Part shown: one piece after another, positions 34,615 through 43,074 of the stretch
Position numbering within the stretch: position 1 is the first letter of the stretch
Layout: every line of letters begins with the position of its first letter
From: Variovorax sp. EL159
GTDB taxonomy: Bacteria; Pseudomonadota; Gammaproteobacteria; Burkholderiales; Burkholderiaceae_C
Direction of reading: 5' to 3'
DNA length: 64,000 nt
Assembly: GCF_900100965.1 (NCBI RefSeq)
Contig: NZ_FMUJ01000009.1
Span: 124,001 to 188,000 of the forward strand
Notes under the pieces: model-generated
The model's input: the letters and a program-made list of their open reading frames with translations, nothing else
Told to the model about the DNA's origin: nothing
Databases searched by the model: none
Program-made: the position numbers and the translations under genes

Positions 34615-35205
34615 TCAGGCGGCCGCGGGTTCGGTCAGCGCGGCCTTGTAGATGCTTTGCTTCGGCTGCGCCATCACCCGGCGCAGCATGGGCTCGAATT
34701 CGCTGATCGGCAAGGTCTCGGCCTTGGGGTCGAAGGCCGGGTTGTCGTAGAGCGCGCAGAACTCGGCGGTACGTTCGTAGTGCGGGTGGCCCTTGAAGTT
34801 GTCGCGCATGTTGCGGTCCAGCCCGATGTGGTGAAAGAAGTAGTGGCCCTGGAAGATGCCGTGGTTCTGCACCATCCAGTGGTTGGCTTCGCTCACGAAG
34901 GGCTTGAGGATCGCCGCGGCGATGTCGGGGTGGTTGAAGCTGCCGAGCGTGTCGCCGATGTCGTGCAGCAGCGCGCACACCACGTATTCCTCGTCGCGGC
35001 CATCGCGCAGGGCGCGCGTGGCGGTCTGCAGCGAGTGGGTGTAGCGGTCGACCGGAAAGCCGCCGTAGTCGCCTTCCAGAATCTGCAGGTGCTTGATCAC
35101 GCGCGCGGGCAGGCCGCCCGTGAACTGCATGAACTCGCCGCCGATCAGTTGCCAGTCTTCGCGCGTGCTTTCCTGCATGCTCTTGAAACTTGCGCGTGCG
35201 TTCAT
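34615..35205 (-). CDS. HD-domain protein resembling PhnZ/MIOX-type diiron oxygenases
   Basis: 196 residues from ATG 35205; the frame is open 17 codons further but without support. Possible metal ligands are H57 (YTHSLQ), H81-D82 (LLHDIGD), H109, H115 or H121, and D154 (LYDNPAFD). This H...HD...H...H...D pattern is that of HD proteins that act as mixed-valent diiron oxygenases (PhnZ, TmpB, inositol oxygenase) rather than phosphohydrolases, but a phosphatase role is not excluded. It is first gene of the HD-aldolase operon, divergent from the Crp/Fnr regulator. Confidence 0.75.
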   Translation of the reverse strand: MNARASFKSMQESTREDWQLIGGEFMQFTGGLPARVIKHLQILEGDYGGFPVDRYTHSLQTATRALRDGRDEEYVVCALLHDIGDTLGSFNHPDIAAAILKPFVSEANHWMVQNHGIFQGHYFFHHIGLDRNMRDNFKGHPHYERTAEFCALYDNPAFDPKAETLPISEFEPMLRRVMAQPKQSIYKAALTEPAAA

Positions 35206-35281
35206 CGTGTCGTCTCCGTTGTTGCCGGTGGTTGTCTGTGTGGGGGTGCCGGTCACTGTAGACCTGTGCTTGACGCTGAAC

Positions 35282-35297
35282 TGTCAAGAATTTGACA
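35282..35297. promoter_or_regulatory. Crp/Fnr-type operator palindrome
   Basis: TGTCAAGAATTTGACA is a perfect TGTCAA-N4-TTGACA dyad, i.e. TGTCA-N6-TGACA, with the half-site spacing of CRP/FNR-superfamily boxes (compare CooA sites). It lies in the 137-bp gap between the divergent HD-aldolase operon and the Crp/Fnr gene, 45 bp before the latter's start. A second, looser pair (TTGAC at 35270, GTCAA at 35283) overlaps it. Confidence 0.6.
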
Positions 35298-35342
35298 ATG
35301 CGGGGTGCTGGTAAACCCCTGTCCCCGGACGCTTTTCCCCTG

Positions 35343-36065
35343 ATGCCTGCCTCTGCCAAGCCGCGACTTTCCGCCCCGCACCGCGCTGCGCTCGAAGGCA
35401 ACCCGTGGTTCACCAGCATTCCGCGCGCGCAGCGCGAGGCCCTGCTGGGCGCGGCCGAACTCATCCACGTGCGGCGCGGCACGATGGTGTTTCGCCAGGG
35501 CGATCCGATCCACGCGGCGGGTGGGGGCTTCTATGGGCTGGTGGCGGGCACCATCAAGATTTCATCGCTGCGGCAGGACGGGCGCGAGGCCATCCTCGCG
35601 GTGCTGGAGCCGGGCAACTGGTTCGGCGAGATCACGCTGATCGACGGCTCGCCGCGCACGCACGACGCCACCGCGCTCGAAGCGCTCGACCTGCTCGTGG
35701 TGCCGCCCGAGGCCTTCGTGCAGCAGATGCGCGACGGTGTCTTTGCCAACGCCATCGCGGCCATGCTGGCGGCACGTGTACGAATGCTCTACGGCCTGAC
35801 CGAAGACGCCACGCTGCGCAGCCTGCGCGCGCGCGTGGCGCACCGGCTGCTGGTGCTGGCGCGCGGCGACGCCACGCAGTCGGTGCACCTGCGGCGCAAG
35901 CTGATGCTGTCGCAGGAAGCGCTGGCGATGATGCTTGGCGTGACGCGCCAGACGCTGTCGAAAGAACTCAATGCGCTGGCGGGCGAGGGGCTGATCTCGC
36001 TGGGCTACGGGCGCATCGAATTGCTGTCGGTCGATGCGCTTCAGGGGTTGGTGAGCACGGGGTGA
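35343..36065 (+). CDS. Crp/Fnr-family transcriptional regulator
   Basis: 240 residues from ATG 35343. The cyclic-nucleotide-binding-type beta roll is present (VFRQGDPIHAAGGGFYGLVAGTIKI and GNWFGEITLIDGSPRTHDA as landmarks), followed by a long dimer helix and a helix-turn-helix LSQEALAMMLGVTRQTLSKEL. No N-terminal Cys cluster is seen, so it is not an Fe-S FNR. An upstream in-frame ATG at 35298 directly abuts the operator palindrome, which makes the later start more likely. It may bind that palindrome to control itself and the divergent HD-aldolase operon. Confidence 0.9.
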   Translation: MPASAKPRLSAPHRAALEGNPWFTSIPRAQREALLGAAELIHVRRGTMVFRQGDPIHAAGGGFYGLVAGTIKISSLRQDGREAILAVLEPGNWFGEITLIDGSPRTHDATALEALDLLVVPPEAFVQQMRDGVFANAIAAMLAARVRMLYGLTEDATLRSLRARVAHRLLVLARGDATQSVHLRRKLMLSQEALAMMLGVTRQTLSKELNALAGEGLISLGYGRIELLSVDALQGLVSTG

Positions 36066-36166
36066 AGTCATGTCATCGCGCTGGCGGGGCGGCAGGGGTA
36101 TAAAAGCCGGCCGGTTCGCCGCCATGGCGGGCCGGTTCATCAATCAACCAGGGAGTAATTTCAAAA

Positions 36167-36853
36167 ATGAGCAACAAACCTACCGTCGTTCTGGTTCATG
36201 GTTTCTGGGGCGGTGCCGCGCATTGGAACGGCGTCATCGCCGAGCTTCTGCGCAAGGGCTACACCTCGCTGCACGCGGTCGAACTGCCGCTGACCTCGCT
36301 GGCCGAAGATGCTGAACGCCTGCGCAAGATGGTCGTGCAGCAGCAGGGCCCGGTGCTGCTGGTCGGCCATTCGTATGGCGGCGCGGTGATCACGCAGGCC
36401 GGCGATTTGCCCAACGTGACCGGGCTGGTCTACATCGCGGCCTTTGCGCCCGATGCCGGCGAAAGCCCCGGTGGCATCACGCAGCAACATCCGCCGGTGG
36501 CAGCCGCCAACCTGGCGCCCGACAGCGACGGCTACCTGTGGGTGGTGCCCGAGAAGTTCCACGAAAGTTTCTGCCAAGACCTGAGCGCCGAAGAAGGCCG
36601 CGTAATGGGCGTGACGCAGAAGGCACCACTGGCCAGCACCTTCGGCGATGCGATCACGGCACCGGCATGGAAGAAGAAGCCATCGTGGTACCAGATCTCG
36701 AGCGACGACCGCATGATCGCGCCGGCCAACCAGGAGCGCATGTCGGCCCGGCTCGGTGCGAAGAAGGTCATCACGCTGGCGGCCAGCCATGCATCGCTGG
36801 CGTCGAAGCCGGTCGAAGTGGCCGCGCTGATCGACGAAGCCGCACAGGGCTGA
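36167..36853 (+). CDS. Alpha/beta hydrolase (esterase-like)
   Basis: 228 residues. It begins at once with the first strand and oxyanion loop (VVLVHGFWGGAAHW), has the nucleophile elbow GHSYGG, an acid in SSDDRMIAP, and His in AASHASL near the C terminus, the arrangement of the MES/hydroxynitrile-lyase-like branch. No signal peptide. A good ribosome site (AGGGAG) precedes the ATG. It is convergent with the efflux pump gene and follows the Crp/Fnr gene by 101 bp. The substrate is unknown. Confidence 0.88.
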   Translation: MSNKPTVVLVHGFWGGAAHWNGVIAELLRKGYTSLHAVELPLTSLAEDAERLRKMVVQQQGPVLLVGHSYGGAVITQAGDLPNVTGLVYIAAFAPDAGESPGGITQQHPPVAAANLAPDSDGYLWVVPEKFHESFCQDLSAEEGRVMGVTQKAPLASTFGDAITAPAWKKKPSWYQISSDDRMIAPANQERMSARLGAKKVITLAASHASLASKPVEVAALIDEAAQG

Positions 36854-36879
36854 TCAGCCCTTTACCGGAGGGCGTCGCG

Positions 36880-38394
36880 TCAGGACGCGCGCCCTTCGAT
36901 GCGTGTCGCCCGCGGCCCGGCCCACCAGCCCAGCGCGGCGACCGAGCCTGCGGCTGCGACGACGATCAGCACGGCCACGGCCATCACCGCAAAGAAGGCC
37001 TGGTCGAACGCCGTGTGCGCGAGCGTGACGAGCTGCGACGCCACCTGCGTCGGCAGTGTCTCTGCGGCGAGCAGCGCGGCATCGATGCCGTCGCTGGCGG
37101 ACGAGGGCACGGCCAGCCCCTCGGGGACTACCATCGCCGCCGTGTAGCTCGACGACAGCACGCTGCCCAGCAGGGCGATGCCCAGCACGCCACCCAGTTC
37201 GTACGAGACTTCTTCGATCGATGCGGCCATGCCCGCATGCTCCACCGGTGCGTTGTTCATGATCGCGTTGGACGCGGCCGTGATGGTCGCGCCGATGCCC
37301 AGCCCCAGCAGGACCAGCACGCCCAGCTTGCCCGGGCCCTGCACATCGGCGAACAGTGCCAGCCCGCACAGCGCCAATGCCGTGGTGAGCAGGCCCAGCA
37401 GGATGATGCGGCGCGAACCCAGGCGCGCCAGCATCAGGCCCGCGACCGGGCCCGACACGAAGGCGGCCAGCGGAAGCGGCAGGATCGCAAGGCCCGCCTG
37501 CAGCGGCGTCAGGCCAGTCACCAGTTGCAGCCGCTGGCTGAAGACCAGCTCGACGCCGATCAACGCCACCGACGCCACGACGGCCGCGATCACGCCGCCC
37601 GAGAAGTACGGGTTGCGGAACAGGCGGAAGTCGATCAACGGCGCCGCGCTGCGCCGTTGGCGCCGCACGAAGAAGAACATGGCAACGGCGGCCAGCGTTC
37701 CGGTCAGCGTGGCTGTGGTGGCCGATGGCGCGTACTTGGCGAACTCCTTGATCGTCAGCACCAGGCACACCAGCGCGGCCAGCACCTGCACGGAGCCGAT
37801 GAAGTCCCACGGCCTGTGGCTGGTGGCACGCTGGCGCGGCAGCAGCCACAGGCCCAGCACCAGCGCCAGGACCACCACCGGCACGTTGATGAGAAAGACC
37901 GAGCCCCACCAGAAGTATTCGAGCAGGACGCCGCCGATCACCGGTCCGAGCGCGGCGCCACCCGATGCCACCGACGCCCACACGCCGATGGCCACGGCGC
38001 GCTCGCGGTCGTCGGTGAAGGTCAGCCGGATGATGGCCAGCGTGGCCGGCATCATCATCGAGGCGCCCACGCCCAGCAGCGCGCGCGCCGCGATGAGCGC
38101 GCCCGACGTGGGCGCATAGGCCGCGCACAGCGAGGCCAGGCCGAAGACGGCCAGCCCCGCGACGAACATGCGCCGGTAGCCCACGCGGTCGCCCAGCGCG
38201 CCCATGCCCAGCAGCAGGCCGGAGACGACGACGGTGTACGCGTTGATGATCCAGAGCTTGGCGGAGGTCGAGGCGGCCAGGTCGTGCGTGAGCGTGGGCA
38301 GGGCCGTGTAGAGCACGGTCATGTCGACCACGATCAGCAGCAGCGCCATCGAGACGATGGCCAGCGTGAGCCATTTCTTTGTGGTGTGGGTCAT
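36880..38394 (-). CDS. MFS efflux pump of the DHA2 family, SmvA-like
   Basis: 504 residues with about 14 membrane segments. The DHA2 motifs are clear: LLIVVDMTVLYTALPTL in segment 1, LLLGMGALGDRVGYRR (motif A) and a motif C region GVWASVASGGAALGPVIGG. These match SmvA, the methyl viologen and quaternary-ammonium exporter of enterics, more closely than EmrB or QacA as far as can be judged by eye. The gene follows the GNAT gene by only three bases, so they are co-transcribed, and a LysR gene is divergent from the pair. Confidence 0.88.
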   Translation of the reverse strand: MTHTTKKWLTLAIVSMALLLIVVDMTVLYTALPTLTHDLAASTSAKLWIINAYTVVVSGLLLGMGALGDRVGYRRMFVAGLAVFGLASLCAAYAPTSGALIAARALLGVGASMMMPATLAIIRLTFTDDRERAVAIGVWASVASGGAALGPVIGGVLLEYFWWGSVFLINVPVVVLALVLGLWLLPRQRATSHRPWDFIGSVQVLAALVCLVLTIKEFAKYAPSATTATLTGTLAAVAMFFFVRRQRRSAAPLIDFRLFRNPYFSGGVIAAVVASVALIGVELVFSQRLQLVTGLTPLQAGLAILPLPLAAFVSGPVAGLMLARLGSRRIILLGLLTTALALCGLALFADVQGPGKLGVLVLLGLGIGATITAASNAIMNNAPVEHAGMAASIEEVSYELGGVLGIALLGSVLSSSYTAAMVVPEGLAVPSSASDGIDAALLAAETLPTQVASQLVTLAHTAFDQAFFAVMAVAVLIVVAAAGSVAALGWWAGPRATRIEGRAS

Positions 38395-38397
38395 GGC

Positions 38398-38937
38398 TCA
38401 GCCTTCCAGCTCCTTGAGCATCGTGACCGACACGGGCGTGCATCCGCGTGCCTTGAAGAAGCGGTGCGCGTCTTCGTTGCCGATGCCGCTTTCGAGAAAG
38501 AGCCGCGCGATGCCGCGCTGTTGCCGCAGTTCGGCGCAGAGCCAGTCGAACATCAGCGAGCCCAGGCCGGAGCCCTGGAAGGGCGCATCGACCACCAGAT
38601 CGTCGAGGGTGGCGAAGGCGCGTGACGCCAGCCTGGCCTCATCGATCGACACCAGCGCGATGCCGGCCAGCGTGTCGCCGCTGTGTGCGGTCGCGACCAG
38701 CGTGTTCGACGTCGCGAGGGGCTGCGCCAGGGCCTGGCGCACCTGGGCCCGCAAGACTTCGGGCAAGTCGCTGCGCCATTCGCCGATGGCCACGGCGCGG
38801 CGCTCCTGCAACTCGGAGTGCGAGATGTAGTGGGGGCTGAGCTGCCGCAGGAACAGGGCGGCGATGGCCTCGGCCTGGGAAAGATCGCTGCGCCAGCTCA
38901 GCGTGAACGGTGCCATGTGTGTACGAGAAATCGTCAT
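38398..38937 (-). CDS. GNAT-family acetyltransferase
   Basis: 179 residues from ATG 38937; Met at 38916 is an alternative. The GNAT core is visible: LVATAHSGDTLAGIALVSI, the strand LDDLVVDAPFQGSGLGSLMFDWL containing the acetyl-CoA pyrophosphate loop Q-G-S-G-L-G, and a C-terminal ARLFLESGIGNEDAHRFFKARGC. It is the first gene of a two-gene unit with the SmvA-like pump. It could acetylate a toxic amine that the pump also handles, but that is inference. Confidence 0.88.
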   Translation of the reverse strand: MTISRTHMAPFTLSWRSDLSQAEAIAALFLRQLSPHYISHSELQERRAVAIGEWRSDLPEVLRAQVRQALAQPLATSNTLVATAHSGDTLAGIALVSIDEARLASRAFATLDDLVVDAPFQGSGLGSLMFDWLCAELRQQRGIARLFLESGIGNEDAHRFFKARGCTPVSVTMLKELEG

Positions 38938-38959
38938 GGCCGCATGTTGCGCCATTAAA

Positions 38960-38998
38960 ATGGATGAATAAAGATGAAATCCATCTGAAAAATAGATG
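38960..38998. promoter_or_regulatory. Overlapping dyads in the LysR/GNAT divergent region
   Basis: ATGGAT (38960-38965) pairs with ATCCAT (38979-38984), and CATCT (38982-38986) pairs with AGATG (38994-38998). The AT-rich patch lies between the divergent starts at 38937 and 39009 and is the likely binding region of the LysR protein. Confidence 0.45.
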
Positions 38999-39008
38999 AG
39001 TCGCTCGC

Positions 39009-39887
39009 ATGGAATGGACCGTCGATCAACTCCGCCAATTCGTGACGACCGCCGACTGCGGCTCGTTCTCGGCAGCCGCACGCCATCTGGGCAAGGCGCA
39101 ATCGGCCGTGAGCACGGCCATCGGCCTGCTCGAGGTCGACCTGGGCGTGGCGCTGTTCGACCGCTCGCGCCGGAACGCGCAGTTGTCCGAGGCAGGGCAG
39201 GTGCTGCTGCTCGAAGCACGCGAGCTGTTGCGCCAGGCCGAGCAGCTCGACCAGCGTGCCCGGTCGCTGAACGCGGGGAGCGAGGCCGCGTTGTCCATCG
39301 CCCTGGACGAAGCCTTGCCGTTCACGGCCATCCGGACGCTGATGCGCGAGATCTCGGTGAAGTTTCCCAACCTCGAACTCACCGTGCTCAATGGCACCGC
39401 CACCGAGGTGGCCGACTACGTGGAGCAGGAGCGCGCCAGCGTCGCCTTTCATTTCGATCGCGGCCCGGTGCGGCCCTGCTTCGACATGCGGCGCATCGGC
39501 AGCGTGCCGCAGGGCGTGTTCGTGGCCATCGACCATCCGCTGGCCGACGGCCGCACGGTCCGCCGCAAAGACCTGGTGCAGCACCGGCAACTGCTGATGC
39601 ATGCCGACGACGTGCACGAGGTGGCGCACAGCCCCCGCGTGTGGCGCTGCGACAGTTTCTACAGCACGGCCGAGATGGTGGCCGACAAGCTCGGGTGGGC
39701 GGTGCTGCCCGTCAACATCGCGCACTACGAGGGCTATCGCAAGGCCCTGCAGGAAGTGCCTTGCCCCTCGCTCGCGTTGCCCAGGCTCTCGGTGCGCATG
39801 CTCTGGCTGCAGGGCCGCATGCTGGGCGCCACGGCCACGTACGTGCAGACGCGCTTCACCGAACTGCTGCGCGACACCCCCGCGTGA
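39009..39887 (+). CDS. LysR-family transcriptional regulator
   Basis: 292 residues. The helix-turn-helix reads QLRQFVTTADCGSFSAAARH then LGKAQSAVSTAIGLLE; a LysR effector domain follows (LSIALDEALPFTAIRTLM, FVAIDHPLADGRTV). It is divergent from the GNAT-SmvA pair with only 71 bp between starts, containing overlapping dyads, so it probably controls that pair. It is convergent with the Liv-type binding protein gene. The inducer is unknown. Confidence 0.93.
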   Translation: MEWTVDQLRQFVTTADCGSFSAAARHLGKAQSAVSTAIGLLEVDLGVALFDRSRRNAQLSEAGQVLLLEARELLRQAEQLDQRARSLNAGSEAALSIALDEALPFTAIRTLMREISVKFPNLELTVLNGTATEVADYVEQERASVAFHFDRGPVRPCFDMRRIGSVPQGVFVAIDHPLADGRTVRRKDLVQHRQLLMHADDVHEVAHSPRVWRCDSFYSTAEMVADKLGWAVLPVNIAHYEGYRKALQEVPCPSLALPRLSVRMLWLQGRMLGATATYVQTRFTELLRDTPA

Positions 39888-39905
39888 GGGCGCCGGCGCC
39901 GCGCC

Positions 39906-41087
39906 TTACCTCAGGACACGGCCGTCGGCGGAAATGCTGATCAGGTCGATGCTGCGCACGTTGTCGCGCAGGCCGGGCCGCAGGTTGATGCGGAAGCCGC
40001 CGACGTCGTAGTCGGTCATGCCGGTCATCACGCGCTGCAGGCTGGCGGTGGTGAAGCCGCGGCCCGCGCGGCGCACCGCCTCGCCGGCCGCCTTGGCCGC
40101 GATGAAGCCTTCGAGCCCTTCGTACGACGCCGTCTGGTCGGAGTTGTCGACGGCCGCCAGGTATTCCTTGACGATCGGTATGGCCGAAGGCCGCGGCGAC
40201 GGCACCACCTGCGAGATCACGATGCCGCCGATGTCCTTGCCCAGCGTGGCGTAGAGCGGGTCGATGCCGACAATCGAGAAGGCCATGAAGTTGCCCGCAT
40301 AGCCGCTCTTGCGCAGCTTGCGGATGGCGTTGGCCGTGGTGCCCGAGAGCGACACCAGCACGATGGCTTGGGGCGACTGTTGCTGCACCGTCTTCAGGGC
40401 GGCGTCGAGCTTGTCGCCGCTGGCGGGCACCAGCGCGGTCGCGACCAGCGGCGTGAGCTTCAGCTCGGTGATGGCCTGCTGCACGGCCGCCAGGCCTGCG
40501 CGGCCCATGGCGTCGTCGTCGCCCACGAGGGCCACGCGCGTCTGCCCCACGGTGGCGCACTGGCGCACGATCTTGAGGGCTTCGTCGATCATGCCGGGGC
40601 GCACATGGAACACGTTGGGATGGTCGGCGCCGCGCAAGGTGTCGGAGGCGGCGAAGGGCGCGAAGAGCAGGCTGCCCTGCTGCGTGGCGACATTCGCGCC
40701 GGCCTCGCTGCTGGCGGTGCCGACGAAGCCGAAGAGCATGTCGGCCTTGTTGGTCGTGAGCAGCGTGCGCGCGTTGGTAGTGGCGCGTGCCGCGTCGTAG
40801 CCGTCGTCGAGCTGCAGCAGCTTCAGCTGCAGGCCGGCGGCGGCATTGCGTTCGTTGAAGCCGCTCACCGCGAGCCGGCTACCGGCCGCGAAGGCGTTGC
40901 CGATTTCACTGGCGCTGCCCGTGAGCGGCACCGACTGCCCGAGGAGCACGACGCGCGGCGTGCCGGCGGCTGCGGGCGCCGTCTTTGCAGACTGCGCCAT
41001 CGCGGGGCCGGCCATGCCGCCGATGCCACTTCCCAGCAGCAATGCCCCGTATGCCTTCCCCAGCCATTCCCTGCGAGATGTGTTCAT
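39906..41087 (-). CDS. Orphan branched-chain-amino-acid-type substrate-binding protein
   Basis: 393 residues. A signal sequence with twin Arg (SRREWLGKAYGALLLGSG) precedes a type I periplasmic binding domain: VVLLGQSVPLTGSASEIGNA, a LLTTNKADMLFGFVGTASS segment and a VALVGDDDAMGRAGL segment. Such LivK/UrtA-like proteins bind amino acids, amides or aromatic acids, but there is no permease or ATPase gene nearby. Burkholderiales genomes often carry such orphan ABC receptors. An AT-rich inverted repeat lies directly before the start. The 226 bp upstream (41088-41313) contain no other feature that I can support. Confidence 0.88.
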   Translation of the reverse strand: MNTSRREWLGKAYGALLLGSGIGGMAGPAMAQSAKTAPAAAGTPRVVLLGQSVPLTGSASEIGNAFAAGSRLAVSGFNERNAAAGLQLKLLQLDDGYDAARATTNARTLLTTNKADMLFGFVGTASSEAGANVATQQGSLLFAPFAASDTLRGADHPNVFHVRPGMIDEALKIVRQCATVGQTRVALVGDDDAMGRAGLAAVQQAITELKLTPLVATALVPASGDKLDAALKTVQQQSPQAIVLVSLSGTTANAIRKLRKSGYAGNFMAFSIVGIDPLYATLGKDIGGIVISQVVPSPRPSAIPIVKEYLAAVDNSDQTASYEGLEGFIAAKAAGEAVRRAGRGFTTASLQRVMTGMTDYDVGGFRINLRPGLRDNVRSIDLISISADGRVLR

Positions 41088-41090
41088 GCG

Positions 41091-41120
41091 ACACCTTTTT
41101 TAACAGTAGTAAAAAAGTGT
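41091..41120. promoter_or_regulatory. AT-rich inverted repeat just upstream of the orphan binding-protein gene
   Basis: ACACCTTTTTTA (41091-41102) and TAAAAAAGTGT (41110-41120) pair with one bulged C. The hairpin would lie in the 5' leader, ending only a few bases before the ATG and overlapping the probable ribosome site, so it might influence translation or be an operator. Confidence 0.4.
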
Positions 41121-41313
41121 AGCAATATTGGGGCCAGGGGGGAAGTCGGGCGGCGGGGCGGAATTCCCTGAGGAAATCCGCTGGGCCCGCGATGCGCGTG
41201 AGCGTTGCGCCGACACGCACTGCATGCCGATGCAGAAGGCAGAAGGAGAAAGAAGGCCCGCCGAAAGAAGAGCGCGTGCCGCTCCTCTTACGTCGCAAAC
41301 GCAGTGGCGCGAA

Positions 41314-42105
41314 TCAGGCGGCGGAAGTGCGCTCGAACACCAGGTCCCACACGCCGTGGCCCAGCTTGATGCCGCGGTTCTCGAACTTGGTCAGCGGCCG
41401 GTATTCGGGTTTGGGCGCATAGGCCTCGGCCGTGTTGCGCAGCAGCGGTTCGGCGGCCAGCACTTCGAGCATCTGCTCGGCGTAGGGTTGCCAGTCGGTG
41501 GCGCAATGGATGTAGCCGCCGGTGCGCAGGTGCTGCGCCAGCTTGGTCACGAATTCGGGCTGGATCAGCCGGCGCTTGTTGTGTCGCTTCTTGTGCCAGG
41601 GGTCGGGAAAGAACACATGCACGCCGGCCAGCGTGCCGGGCTGCAGCATGTGGTCGAGCACGTCGACGGCGTCGTGCGCGCAGATGCGGATGTTCGACAG
41701 CGACTGCTCGCCGATGCGCTTGAGCAGCGCGCCCACGCCGGGCTCGTGCACTTCGCAGCAGAGGAAATTGGTGTCGGGCAGCACGGTCGCGATGTGCGCC
41801 GTGGCCTCGCCCATGCCGAAGCCGATCTCCAGCACGGTGGGGCCGGCACGGCCGCCGAAGGCTTCCGTCAGGTCGAGCGGCTCGGGCTTGTAGGGAACAA
41901 GGAACAGCGGGCCCAGCTCGGCGAAGGCGCGCGCCTGGCCTTCGGTGGTGCGGCCGGCACGTTTCACGAAGCTCTTGAGCCGGCGGTGCAGCGGATGCGG
42001 CTTGGCGGCGTCATCGCCGCTGTTGTCGCCGTTGTTGCCATCGGCGGATGCGGGCGCGTCGTCGCTGCGCGGGAGGTCGTTGGGCACGGTGTCGGGGAAG
42101 TTCAT
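41314..42105 (-). CDS. trmB: tRNA (guanine-N7)-methyltransferase TrmB
   Basis: 263 residues. TrmB methylates G46 of the tRNA variable loop. Signature motifs are [16 protein letters not shown] for SAM binding, [15 protein letters not shown], and the highly conserved [16 protein letters not shown]. An N-terminal extension of about 35 residues is Asp/Asn-rich and low in complexity. Start at 42105 overlaps the gluQ stop (42102) by four bases, so the two are translationally coupled. Confidence 0.95.
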   Translation of the reverse strand: MNFPDTVPNDLPRSDDAPASADGNNGDNSGDDAAKPHPLHRRLKSFVKRAGRTTEGQARAFAELGPLFLVPYKPEPLDLTEAFGGRAGPTVLEIGFGMGEATAHIATVLPDTNFLCCEVHEPGVGALLKRIGEQSLSNIRICAHDAVDVLDHMLQPGTLAGVHVFFPDPWHKKRHNKRRLIQPEFVTKLAQHLRTGGYIHCATDWQPYAEQMLEVLAAEPLLRNTAEAYAPKPEYRPLTKFENRGIKLGHGVWDLVFERTSAA

Positions 42106-43067
42106 GTGGGCCGCGAATTGTAGAGAGCGCGCCATTCGGGCACCCAGCCGGCCAGCGCGGCGGCACATGTGGCACCCGTGGCGGGGCGCAAACCGAGCAC
42201 GCGCGCGGCGGCGTCGAGCGCGGCCAGCGCGGCTTGCGGCGTGCCGGTGTCGATGGCGGTAGCGCCGTTCTGCTTGGAGAGCTTGTCGCCGTCGGCGCCG
42301 CGCACCAGCGGCGTGTGCAGGTAGCTGGGCGTCGGTAGGCCGAGCGCGCGCTGCAGCAGGATCTGGCGCGCGGTGTTGTCGGTGAGGTCTTCGCCGCGCA
42401 CCACGTCGGTCACGCCTTGCTCGGCATCGTCGACCACCACCGCGAGCTGGTAGGCCCAGGGGCCGTCGGCGCGGCGCAGCACGAAGTCGCCGACCTCGCG
42501 GCTGACGTTCTGGCATTGCAGGCCCAGGCGGCGGTCGGTCCAGCAGAGCTCGCTGCGTGCTTCTTCGGATTCGCTGCTTTCGTCCCAGGGCACACCGGGC
42601 GTGGGCGGACGGTCGGCCTCGAACTTCTCGGTGGCAAAGCGCCAGGCCCGTGCGGGCTTGCCATGCAGCCCGTCGCGGCAAGTGCCGGGGTAGACCCGCT
42701 CGCCATGGCGTTCATGGTGCTGGCCCAGGCGCGCCAAAGCGGTGTTGATGTCCTTGCGCGAACAGCCGCAGGGGTAGGCCAGGCCCCGTGCCTGCAGCGT
42801 GGACAGCGCCGCCTCGTAAAGGGCGGTGCGCTGCGTTTGCCACACGGGTGCCTCGTCGGGCAGCAGGCTGCACTCGGCCAGTTGCTGGAGGATGTGCTCG
42901 CCCATGCCGGGCAGGCAACGCTCGGTGTCGGCGTCTTCGATGCGGATCAGCCAGCGTGCCTGCGGGCCGCGGGCGCGCACGTCGAGCCAGCTCGCGAGCG
43001 CGGCCACCAGCGAGCCCGCATGCAGCGGCCCGGTGGGCGAGGGCGCGAAACGGCCGGTCTCCCCCAT
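42102..43067 (-). CDS. gluQ: Glutamyl-Q tRNA(Asp) synthetase
   Basis: 321 residues, the length of truncated GluRS paralogues that lack the anticodon-binding domain. [20 protein letters not shown] carries the HIGH-like motif and [11 protein letters not shown] the KMSKS-like motif; CGCSRKDI and YPGTC contain the Cys/Tyr zinc ligands of the family. The enzyme glutamylates queuosine at position 34 of tRNA(Asp). It lies between the renalase-like gene (7 bp upstream) and trmB (overlap), a tRNA-modification pairing. Confidence 0.95.
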   Translation of the reverse strand: MGETGRFAPSPTGPLHAGSLVAALASWLDVRARGPQARWLIRIEDADTERCLPGMGEHILQQLAECSLLPDEAPVWQTQRTALYEAALSTLQARGLAYPCGCSRKDINTALARLGQHHERHGERVYPGTCRDGLHGKPARAWRFATEKFEADRPPTPGVPWDESSESEEARSELCWTDRRLGLQCQNVSREVGDFVLRRADGPWAYQLAVVVDDAEQGVTDVVRGEDLTDNTARQILLQRALGLPTPSYLHTPLVRGADGDKLSKQNGATAIDTGTPQAALAALDAAARVLGLRPATGATCAAALAGWVPEWRALYNSRPT

Positions 43068-43074
43068 CCCCGGA

